DNA from: Myxococcales bacterium
GTDB lineage: Bacteria > Myxococcota > Myxococcia > Myxococcales > JAJYLH01
Assembly (NCBI GenBank): GCA_021787845.1
Contig: JAJYLH010000007.1
Location: 1 to 64,000, forward strand
Reading direction: 5' to 3'
Length of the DNA stretch: 64,000 bases
In this document: positions 44,509 through 51,879 of the stretch, piece by piece
Layout of the letters: every line of letters starts with the position of its first letter
Numbering within the stretch: the first letter of the stretch is position 1
Position numbers and translations under genes: made by a program
The notes under the pieces: model-generated
Told to the model about the DNA's origin: nothing
What the model saw: the letters and a program-made list of their open reading frames with translations, nothing else
Databases searched by the model: none

Positions 44509-46023
44509 TCAGCGCTGGATGGCAATTCCCTCCGGAATCTCGTCGACCCCCGGCCCCAGGTCGAGCGCCGTCTGAGCCGGCGTCGCGCTGCCATCGAGCG
44601 CGAGCCTGGTCGAGAGGACGAAGGCGTCGTCGCTCGTCGGCGACACGCCGGGTAGCAGCACCGTTCCTGCCTGGCCTCCGCGCTGAATCGCGTCCATCTC
44701 GGCCGAGAGCGGAAAGCCGTCCACCGGGGTCCCCACCGCCGCCACGCCCGCGGTGAACGAAAGCGGCGTCACGGTGTCGTTGTCGAGCTGGGAAACGAGA
44801 GCGGAGCCGCTCTGCGTGGTGCTGCCGGGATCGAAGACCACGTCTTGCGCGTTCGCCACGTCGATCATCGAGCCTGCCTGCGCGAGGGTGCCGCCGTCGA
44901 GCGAGAACGCCATCACGCCCGAGCCCATGACCGAGGTCATCAGCGCCAGGTCGCCCGCCGGCGAGATCTCGAGGTCGCCCGGCGGACCGAAGCTGCCGTC
45001 CAGGTCGAGCTCGCTCAGCTTCTGGCCGCCGGCGTCGAAGAGCAGGAGCTTTTCCGACCCGCTGCCGCCGGAGCCGCAGAAGACGAGCAAACGGTGAGCG
45101 GCACCGTCGACCGCCAGCGCCATCGGAGGGCCCGTCAGGTGCGCCAGCGCCTTCGCCTCGCCGGCGACCGAGAGATCCTCCGACGGAAAGTAACGCCAGA
45201 GCGTGGCCGGGTTCTTCCCGTCGTCCGACGCCGACCCGATGACGTAGAGAAAGCGCCCGTCGGCGCTCCAGCGCAGGTCCATCGGCGACCCGTAGGGCAG
45301 CGAGACGGGCCCCAGCCGGGTCACGTTCGCCGGGATCGGATCGAGCGGCGTCGACAGGAGCGAGAACGTGCCGTCCGTGTCCTCCAGGACCGCTGTCGCC
45401 CGCCCGTTGGGCGAGGCCCGCATCACGGTCGGGCCCTGGCCGACCTGCACCGTCGCGACGTCGCTACCGCCGTTCACCGCGCCGCCGTCGCCGAGACCGC
45501 TCCAGACGAAGGCGCTGACCGTGTGGCCGGTTTCCGTGGCTCCCCCGCCGGGCGCCGCCGCCATCGCGTGACCGACGAGAACCAGCCGGTCGTCGGTCGG
45601 GTCGTTGACCACCTCGATGCTGAACGGCAGCGCTACCGGCCCCGCGCCATCCTCGGCGGCGAGCTTCATCGGCACCGTCCCGTCGACGGGCGCGTCGGCG
45701 AACGAGTCCCACACGTAGCTCGCGCTCTGGTCGGTGTGCTCCTCGAAAAGGAGCGTCGCCGGCTTCCAGGTCGAGCCGTCCTCGAACGAAAGGGAGAAGC
45801 CGTGGAGGTCGTGGTCCGGATCGACCACGTCGAACGACAGCGCAACCGGCCCCCGGCGGGGCTCTCCCGGGACGTGCGGGGTGATGACGGCGTCGGGGCC
45901 CGAACGACCGGCGTCTGCCGCGGCCCCGCCATCCGGGGTCGGGCTCTTCGTCGCCGGGCCGCAGCCGGTCGCGACAAGCCAGGCGGCGAACAGGAGCGTC
46001 GGCCGGAATCGCGTCGGTCTCAT
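44509..46023 (-). CDS. Secreted lipoprotein with beta-propeller-like repeats
   Basis: 504-aa protein. It has a lipobox-type signal peptide (LLFAAWLVATGC, Cys about residue 21), then a Pro/Asp-rich linker and a long beta-rich part. Short repeated units (WSADGRFLYVIG, SPAGDLALMTSV, AHRLLVFCGSG) suggest a WD40/YncE-like seven-bladed propeller. No catalytic motif is seen. It starts 42 bases from the divergent plus-strand gene at 46066; TATACT lies between. It is probably an outer-membrane or periplasmic lipoprotein of unknown ligand. Confidence 0.8.
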   Translation of the reverse strand: MRPTRFRPTLLFAAWLVATGCGPATKSPTPDGGAAADAGRSGPDAVITPHVPGEPRRGPVALSFDVVDPDHDLHGFSLSFEDGSTWKPATLLFEEHTDQSASYVWDSFADAPVDGTVPMKLAAEDGAGPVALPFSIEVVNDPTDDRLVLVGHAMAAAPGGGATETGHTVSAFVWSGLGDGGAVNGGSDVATVQVGQGPTVMRASPNGRATAVLEDTDGTFSLLSTPLDPIPANVTRLGPVSLPYGSPMDLRWSADGRFLYVIGSASDDGKNPATLWRYFPSEDLSVAGEAKALAHLTGPPMALAVDGAAHRLLVFCGSGGSGSEKLLLFDAGGQKLSELDLDGSFGPPGDLEISPAGDLALMTSVMGSGVMAFSLDGGTLAQAGSMIDVANAQDVVFDPGSTTQSGSALVSQLDNDTVTPLSFTAGVAAVGTPVDGFPLSAEMDAIQRGGQAGTVLLPGVSPTSDDAFVLSTRLALDGSATPAQTALDLGPGVDEIPEGIAIQR

Positions 46024-46065
46024 GGCCCGTGTATACTCGACCGTCTTGTGTTGGAGGGAGTCGCT

Positions 46066-46557
46066 TTGCTTCTCCGCTTGCCCCGCCGCGCGCGCTTCCT
46101 CGCGACCCTCGCGCTCGCCGCGGCGTTCCTGGGCGCCTTCGTGCTCTTCAAGCCCGCGCCGGACGCCGGCGAGCCCTACGTCTTCGCGATGAGCGTGCGC
46201 GCGGCGAACGGGAACATCCTCGCGAGCCCGGTGGTGGTCGGGACCCCGGGCAAGAAGATGGAAGTCCGGCTGATGTGCGAGAGCGATCCGCGGCTCGAAC
46301 GGATGAGCCTGGTCCTCGAACCGCTCCAGTCCTCCGGAAGCGGTCTCGACTACCATTATGAGCTGACCGTGCCCGGCCACGTCAACGGAGCCTGCGGTGT
46401 CGTCCATCTGACGAAGGGCGTGGAACAGGAGATTTCGGTCGGCGACGACGGCTCCCGCCGGCTGACGTTCGCGCTCTACGCCGCGCCGCTCAAGCATCCC
46501 GGGCTCACGCGGTACCTGCTCGAACGCCGCCTGCGGCTCGGTCGTTCCGCGAGCTAG
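46066..46557 (+). CDS. Membrane-anchored hypothetical protein
   Basis: 163-aa protein with an N-terminal membrane anchor (FLATLALAAAFLGAFVLFK) and a beta-rich extracytoplasmic domain (EVRLMCESDPRLERMSLVLEP, SGLDYHYELTVPGHVNGACG). The TTG start at 46066 is five bases after GGAGGGAG; a GTG at 46048 is upstream but lacks a site. The C-terminus is Arg-rich. Two Cys (LMCES, GACGV) may form a disulfide. It is followed one base later by a Cys-rich lipoprotein gene. No family is recognised. Confidence 0.75.
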   Translation: MLLRLPRRARFLATLALAAAFLGAFVLFKPAPDAGEPYVFAMSVRAANGNILASPVVVGTPGKKMEVRLMCESDPRLERMSLVLEPLQSSGSGLDYHYELTVPGHVNGACGVVHLTKGVEQEISVGDDGSRRLTFALYAAPLKHPGLTRYLLERRLRLGRSAS

Positions 46558-46558
46558 C

Positions 46559-48061
46559 ATGCCGCAGCACCGCTTCCCCTCCACGACAGGCTTGGCCGGC
46601 CCGGTCGCTGGCGCCGGGCGAAAGGCCAGCCGCTTTCCGAAACCGCTCGCGCTCGGCTGGTCGACCTCGCTGGCCGCGCTGCTCGTCGCCCTGCTCCTCG
46701 GCGGGTGCAGCTCGAATCCCACGTCGCCCGACGCGGGCGCGGCGGCCCAGACGAGCTGCTCGTCCGACGCGGAGTGCACGAAGGGGTTCACCTGCGACCA
46801 GCTCCGGCGGGTCTGCGTCTGCACGAGCGACGCGATCTGCCAGAAGGCGTTCCCCAGCACGCCCTACTGCAACGCGATCACCGGCCAGTGCGTCGCCGAC
46901 GTCGCCGGCTGCAAGTCGGACGCGGCCTGCGGCGCGCAGAAGTACTGCGACATCGCGTTGCGCACCTGCCAGCCCATCGTGCCGACCTGCCTGTCGTGCA
47001 CCGAGGACGCCCAGTGCGGCGCGGGAAGCTCGTGCGCTCACTCCCCGGCCCATCCGGACCTCGGCACCTACTGTTTCCCGGCATGCGGTAGCGACGGGAG
47101 CTGCGCTCTTTCTGGCTACCAGTGCGTGCAAACCGAGAAAGGCAAGCAGTGCCTTCCGGCGACCGGCGTCTGCGGCGCAAGCAACGTCTGCGTCCCGGAC
47201 ACCGACCAAGCCTGCACGAAGAACGCCGACTGCACCGAGGGGACGAGCCAGGTGTGCGATCAGTCGCTGGACCTGTGCGTCGCGAGCGAGCCGACGTGCA
47301 AGTCGAACCAGGTCTGCGACCCGAAGAGCGACGCCTGCATCGCCGCCTGCCCGGACGACTCCTACTGCCAGCAGAAGTTTTCCGACCCGACCTACAAGTG
47401 CGTGCGCGGAAGCTGCGTCCAGGCGAACCCCTGCAAGCAGGACAGCGACTGCCCCTCGAGCGACTGGTGCCAGAAAGCGCCGGGCGCGACGAGCTCGGAC
47501 AGCGGCAACTGCGTCGCGAGCTGCGCGACGGACAGCGACTGCCCTCTCGGGGACCTTTGCGGGGCGGACCCGGGAGCGCCGGGGCACACCGTCTGCGCTC
47601 CTGGTTGCCATGGGGACTCCGGCTGCCCGCTCTACCAGATCTGCTCGAACGGCCAGTGCGTCTCGACCGTCGGCGGCGCGCAGGCGTGCCAGGTGAAGTA
47701 CGTCTGCCCGTTCGACGACATCTGCTCGAACCAGTCCTGCGTGCCGTCGAACCCGCGCGAGTGCCGCAGTTGCAGCGGCGGCTGCGGCCAGGGCGGGTGC
47801 GCCCAGCTCGTCGCGACGAGCTGCGACTCGTCGATGCTGGCGAGCTGCCCGGCCGGAGCGACCCACGGGTCCACCTCCGACGCGTACTACCAACTGGACT
47901 GCCCGCCCACGCACGTCGCGTACTACTGCTTCATCAGCCGCTGCCTCGATCGCTGCACGAGCGACGACCAGTGCCCCAACGGCTTCTGGTGCGAGCAGGC
48001 GAGCGTCGGCGGCGACCAGGGCCCGTGGTGCTTCCCCGAAGCGGCCAGCTACTGCCTGTAA
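46559..48061 (+). CDS. Cys-rich secreted lipoprotein with many CxxDxxC repeats
   Basis: 500-aa protein with a long N-region, a hydrophobic stretch and lipobox (LLVALLLGGCSS, Cys about residue 50). The mature part has roughly 50 Cys in repeating SDAxC/DSDC units (CSSDAECTKGFTCDQLRRVC, CKSDAACGAQKYC, CTEDAQCGAGSSC, CKQDSDCPSSDWC). Such dickkopf/EGF-like Cys repeats are abundant on myxobacterial surfaces and occur in adhesion or carbohydrate contact proteins. The stop is convergent with the GH25 gene. The ATG overlaps the previous stop region (one base gap). Confidence 0.85.
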   Translation: MPQHRFPSTTGLAGPVAGAGRKASRFPKPLALGWSTSLAALLVALLLGGCSSNPTSPDAGAAAQTSCSSDAECTKGFTCDQLRRVCVCTSDAICQKAFPSTPYCNAITGQCVADVAGCKSDAACGAQKYCDIALRTCQPIVPTCLSCTEDAQCGAGSSCAHSPAHPDLGTYCFPACGSDGSCALSGYQCVQTEKGKQCLPATGVCGASNVCVPDTDQACTKNADCTEGTSQVCDQSLDLCVASEPTCKSNQVCDPKSDACIAACPDDSYCQQKFSDPTYKCVRGSCVQANPCKQDSDCPSSDWCQKAPGATSSDSGNCVASCATDSDCPLGDLCGADPGAPGHTVCAPGCHGDSGCPLYQICSNGQCVSTVGGAQACQVKYVCPFDDICSNQSCVPSNPRECRSCSGGCGQGGCAQLVATSCDSSMLASCPAGATHGSTSDAYYQLDCPPTHVAYYCFISRCLDRCTSDDQCPNGFWCEQASVGGDQGPWCFPEAASYCL

Positions 48062-48098
48062 GCAGCTCACGTGATCGCCCGCGCAGAGCGCGACGTCC

Positions 48099-48138
48099 GA
48101 TCAGACAGATCGGTCGGATCGGTCCGATCGGTCTGATC
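48099..48138. repeat. GATCGG palindromic element, copy 5
   Basis: Four full units (GATCAGACA, GATCGGTCG, GATCGGTCC, GATCGGTCT) and a terminal GATC. It lies between the convergent Cys-rich lipoprotein and GH25 genes. Both ends match, GATCAGAC... and ...GTCTGATC. Confidence 0.9.
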
Positions 48139-48190
48139 CGCGTTCCAGGGAACACGCAGCAACCGGACGGCGAATGGCCGCCGAGGACGA

Positions 48191-49894
48191 TCACGCCCAC
48201 CGGCGGCGCCGCAGGAGGGCGAGCAGCACCGCGAGCGCGAGCGCACCCGCCGGCGTGTCGGCGCACCCGCACGGCTTGGGCGTCGGTGACGCTGGGGGCG
48301 CGACGCACGCGCTCGTGCCTCGGGGACACGAGTCGCCCGCCGGGCACGCCGCCTTGCTCCCCAGGACCCCTTGCGCATCACAGTGGCCCATCTGCCCATC
48401 GGGTAGACACACGTCGTGCGCGGTCGCGGTCGTGTCGCTCGCCTTGACGCAGTAGGCCGACGCGCAGTGTGCCGCGCCGATGCGGACGCAGACGCCCGCG
48501 CCGCCGACCGAGGAGCAATCGAGGGTGGGCGTCGCCTCGCCGTCGGAGCAGGACCCGAGCGTCGTGTCGTCGATGCACGTGAGCACGTCGCCGGTCGCGG
48601 GGCAGGCCGGCGGCGCGCAGCCCCAGGTCCCGTTTTCCTTCGTGCAGACCTCGCCGGCTGGACACGTTTCCAGCTCGAGCTGGCCGTTGGCGTCGCAGTG
48701 GGCGATCTCGGTTGGCTCGGTGTAGCAGGCGACGTGCGCGACGGGCGCGGCGCCAGCCGACGGGACGCAGAACGAAGAGACGCAGCGCACCTGTGAACCA
48801 GCAGCGGAGCAGTACTCCCCGCTTCCGCAGTTCTCGGTGCTCGCCAAGTTCCCGCCGCTGCAATGCCCGACCTGGTTCTCCGAAAGGCAGACGTCAGCGG
48901 TGCCGCTCACCGGACAGGCGTCGGCGACGCAGCGCGGGCTTCCCGCGTCGGACACGCAACGGGCGGATTGCGCGCCGCAATCGGTGCGCGTGCAGTCGGC
49001 CTGAACCAGGTACGAGCCACTGCACATCGCGGTGCAGGTCGGATTCGCGGCGAGCGTGTTGAGCGCCTGGTAGTCGCCGTCGAAGACGTCGAGGTCGACG
49101 ACGTTCTGGGTGATGCCAGCGACGGTCCCCTTGTCGGAGTATTGGTGGATGATCCATGTCGTCCAAGGCGCCGGTAGCGGCGGGCAGGACGCGGCGCAGG
49201 TCGACGGATCGGACGACGTGCCGCAGTAGTTCGGCAGCCACAAGGGATGATCGGTGGTGAACCCGGGGTTGGCGCTCTGCACCTGCGGCCAACCCGACCA
49301 GTAGTACGCGCCGGTGTAGATGATCGGCCTTCGCCCGAGCGCGTTCTGCACCGTGTTCAGCCAAGTCTCGAGAGCGCTGCCGGTGGTCGTCCCCTTGGGG
49401 TCCTCCACGTCCAAGACCGGTGGCAGGTCGCCGGCTCCCAGCTTCGCCGCCGCCGGGCAGGAGCTCTTTGGGTTTCCTTCCGCCTCGCACAGGGTCTCGA
49501 GGAAGAGCTGCGCTTGCGCCGCGGCGTCCTGGGTGTTGACGAAGTACTGGTACGCGCCGCGGATGAGCCCCGCCGCTTTCATCGCCTGCCAGTTGGTCGC
49601 GAACGTCGAGTCCGGCTGCCAGGTCGACGGGTCGGTCGGCCCGTTCGGCACGTGCGCCGCCCGCGCGATGGCGAAGTCGATGCCCGAGGTCTTCACCGTC
49701 GCCCAGTCGATGGTGCCCTGATACTGCGAGACGTCGATGCCCCGGAGGGTCGACGAGCCCGGGCAGTACGTCAGCCCCTGGGAGCTCTGTCCATAGAAGT
49801 CGTGCTGGTCCGGCGGCGAGGCGTTCTGCGGTCCGCCGCAGGCGATGGCCCCGGCCGCGAGAGCGAGCGCGAAGAAGCGGAGGGAACGCGGCAT
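48191..49894 (-). CDS. GH25 lysozyme with Cys-rich stalk and MYXO-CTERM-like tail
   Basis: 567-aa secreted muramidase. The signal peptide ends in a lipobox (ALALAAGAIACG). The GH25 domain follows (about 45-260): GIDVSQYQGTIDWATVK, the catalytic acidic PPVLDVEDPKG, and YTGAYYWSGWPQV. A Cys-rich region (about 270-530) has repeated GxC..C units. The C-terminus is CGCADTPAGALALAVLLALL plus RRRR, a MYXO-CTERM-type sorting signal. It would cut peptidoglycan at the cell surface, for example of prey. Start 49894 is the first Met before the signal peptide. Confidence 0.88.
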   Translation of the reverse strand: MPRSLRFFALALAAGAIACGGPQNASPPDQHDFYGQSSQGLTYCPGSSTLRGIDVSQYQGTIDWATVKTSGIDFAIARAAHVPNGPTDPSTWQPDSTFATNWQAMKAAGLIRGAYQYFVNTQDAAAQAQLFLETLCEAEGNPKSSCPAAAKLGAGDLPPVLDVEDPKGTTTGSALETWLNTVQNALGRRPIIYTGAYYWSGWPQVQSANPGFTTDHPLWLPNYCGTSSDPSTCAASCPPLPAPWTTWIIHQYSDKGTVAGITQNVVDLDVFDGDYQALNTLAANPTCTAMCSGSYLVQADCTRTDCGAQSARCVSDAGSPRCVADACPVSGTADVCLSENQVGHCSGGNLASTENCGSGEYCSAAGSQVRCVSSFCVPSAGAAPVAHVACYTEPTEIAHCDANGQLELETCPAGEVCTKENGTWGCAPPACPATGDVLTCIDDTTLGSCSDGEATPTLDCSSVGGAGVCVRIGAAHCASAYCVKASDTTATAHDVCLPDGQMGHCDAQGVLGSKAACPAGDSCPRGTSACVAPPASPTPKPCGCADTPAGALALAVLLALLRRRRWA

Positions 49895-50081
49895 CGGCAA
49901 AGGCTCGAAAGCGAGGGCGCGAGAGCATCGCACAGATCGCTGATTTTCCTGGCGGGCGCCATCGGTCGAAGCGCGGAGCCGGGTCAGGCTCGCGCGGGCC
50001 CGGGCGCGCCCCCTCGGGGACCCCCGGACGCCGATCGACCGAGGGCGCCTTCGCGTCGGCTCTGGTACAACGCCCTTCGCC

Positions 50082-51710
50082 ATGCTGACTCGGACCTTCG
50101 CCTTCCTCGAGCCGTTCGTCGCGGCGACCAGGCCGGCGCGCCTCGTGCTCGTGCGGCGGTTTCTCCTCGCCTTCGAGCGCGCCCTGAAGAACCCCGACGA
50201 GCGCGAAGGCGCGTGCATCGTCGCCGGCAACGTCCTCGGCCTCCCGGCGAGCGTCATCCAGGCGGCGGCGGGCCCCGGCGAGGACGCGCTGGACCAGTTC
50301 CTGGAACGCGCGCTGATCGAACGGTTGGCAGCAGCGCCGGAGGGGCTCGACGCCCGTGCCGACTGGCTGGTGCGCTGGGGCCCCCTAGTAGAGGCGCTGG
50401 TCCCCGACGGGCCGCACGGCGCCTCGCCGGTGCCGGAGATGGTGACCCTCGCGCCGGATTTCGCGGCGCTCTTCGCGCGGTTGCCGGAGCTTTCCCGCTC
50501 GGCGCTGCCGCTGATGTTCGAGGGGCAGCCGGGCACCGGCCGCGAGTCGCTCGCCCGGGCGGTCCACGCCGCGCATCGCGCGCCGCGGCCGTTCGTCGTC
50601 GTCGACGCCCAACAGGTGCCGGACGACGAGGCGCACCGGGTCTTCTTCGGCGGCGCCTTCGTGCCGGGACTCTTGCACCGCGCGGGCGAGGGGACGCTCT
50701 TCATCCGCAACGCCGAGCACCTGCCGGAGTCGGTGCAGCACCGGCTGGCGCGCACGCTCGAGCTCGGGGCGATGGTGGATCCCGACGGTCGCACGCGCTC
50801 GCCGCTGCGGGCCCGGCTGATCGTCGCGGTCGGCGATGGCGCCCTGGCGGCGACCGGACCGGGCCTGGGAACCTTGGAACCGGACTTCGCCTACCGCGCG
50901 GGCGCGCTCTATGCCCGCCTGCCCTCGCTCGCGGAGCGGGGCGAGGACCTGGCCGCGCTCTACCGCAACGTCGTGCGCCGGTTCGTCCTGCACCGGGAGG
51001 ACCCGCTCTCGCCCGACGAGGTCCAGCACGAGCCGCGGATGACCCTGACGCCGCGGGCGCTGCTCGCGCTGTACGCGTACAAGTGGCCGGGAAACGTGGC
51101 GGAGTTCGTATCGGTGATTCGGGAAGCGCGCCAGCGGGCGGGAGCGGGACCGGTGGAGCTTTCCCACCTGCCCGAACGGGTAGTAGCAGCGCTCGGGTAC
51201 CGCGGGAGCGAACCCGCCGACCGGCTGCGCGCGGTGCTGATGGACGTGGCCCCGGCGGCGGTGGCCGGCTCGGACGAGCTGATTCAGGCGCGCAAACGCT
51301 TGCGGGCCTGGCGTGACGACGAGCTGTCGCGGCTGCTCGGCCGGGACACGCTGGAGCTGTTCCACCGCGCGATCGCCGCGTTCAACGCGCTGCGCGAAGG
51401 CCAGACGGGACCGCTCCTGTCCGACCACGCGCTGGCACCGGTCCGCGCCGCCGCCGCGCGCGAGATTCTCCTGCCGACGGTCGCGAGCGTGCCGCTCTTC
51501 TGGGAAGAGCGGGTGGAGCTGGTCGCGGAGCTGGAGGCGCTGGCGGCGGCGTACGCGCTCCCGGGCGCCATCGCGCGGCGCCTGTTCGACCTGGGACGCG
51601 CGCTCGTGCTCTTTCCCCGCCAGGCGCTCAACCAGCTCCAGGCGCGCCAGCAGAACGGAGAGGAGAAGCCCTCCGCCGTCGCGATGGCGCTGGTGGCCGC
51701 TGCCCGGTAG
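50082..51710 (+). CDS. Degenerate sigma-54 activator-like AAA+ protein
   Basis: 542-aa protein that lines up with the central domain of NtrC-like enhancer-binding proteins, but with key residues changed. The Walker A-like EGQPGTGRES (147-156) has Arg in place of Lys. The GAFTGA loop reads GGAFVPGLL. The Walker B site GTLFIRNAEHLP has lost both acidic residues. The end of the AAA fold (YKWPGNVAEFVSVIREA) is recognisable. About 200 C-terminal residues are helical (RLFDLGRALVLFPRQALNQ). It probably does not hydrolyse ATP or contact sigma-54; it may act by binding another protein. Confidence 0.8.
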   Translation: MLTRTFAFLEPFVAATRPARLVLVRRFLLAFERALKNPDEREGACIVAGNVLGLPASVIQAAAGPGEDALDQFLERALIERLAAAPEGLDARADWLVRWGPLVEALVPDGPHGASPVPEMVTLAPDFAALFARLPELSRSALPLMFEGQPGTGRESLARAVHAAHRAPRPFVVVDAQQVPDDEAHRVFFGGAFVPGLLHRAGEGTLFIRNAEHLPESVQHRLARTLELGAMVDPDGRTRSPLRARLIVAVGDGALAATGPGLGTLEPDFAYRAGALYARLPSLAERGEDLAALYRNVVRRFVLHREDPLSPDEVQHEPRMTLTPRALLALYAYKWPGNVAEFVSVIREARQRAGAGPVELSHLPERVVAALGYRGSEPADRLRAVLMDVAPAAVAGSDELIQARKRLRAWRDDELSRLLGRDTLELFHRAIAAFNALREGQTGPLLSDHALAPVRAAAAREILLPTVASVPLFWEERVELVAELEALAAAYALPGAIARRLFDLGRALVLFPRQALNQLQARQQNGEEKPSAVAMALVAAAR

Positions 51711-51879
51711 CGTAACCGCTCCCCGTCGGGCTCGCCCCCCAGTCCTTGGCTTGCCCGTCGATGGCGGCGGACCGCGACGCTCTGACGTCCGACGCCACCT
51801 CGCCGACCCGCGACTCGTCGGCTCATCTCGTGCAGCGCGCCTCTTTCTGCTAAGAAGGGCTCTCTCGGCGGAGGGCCAG

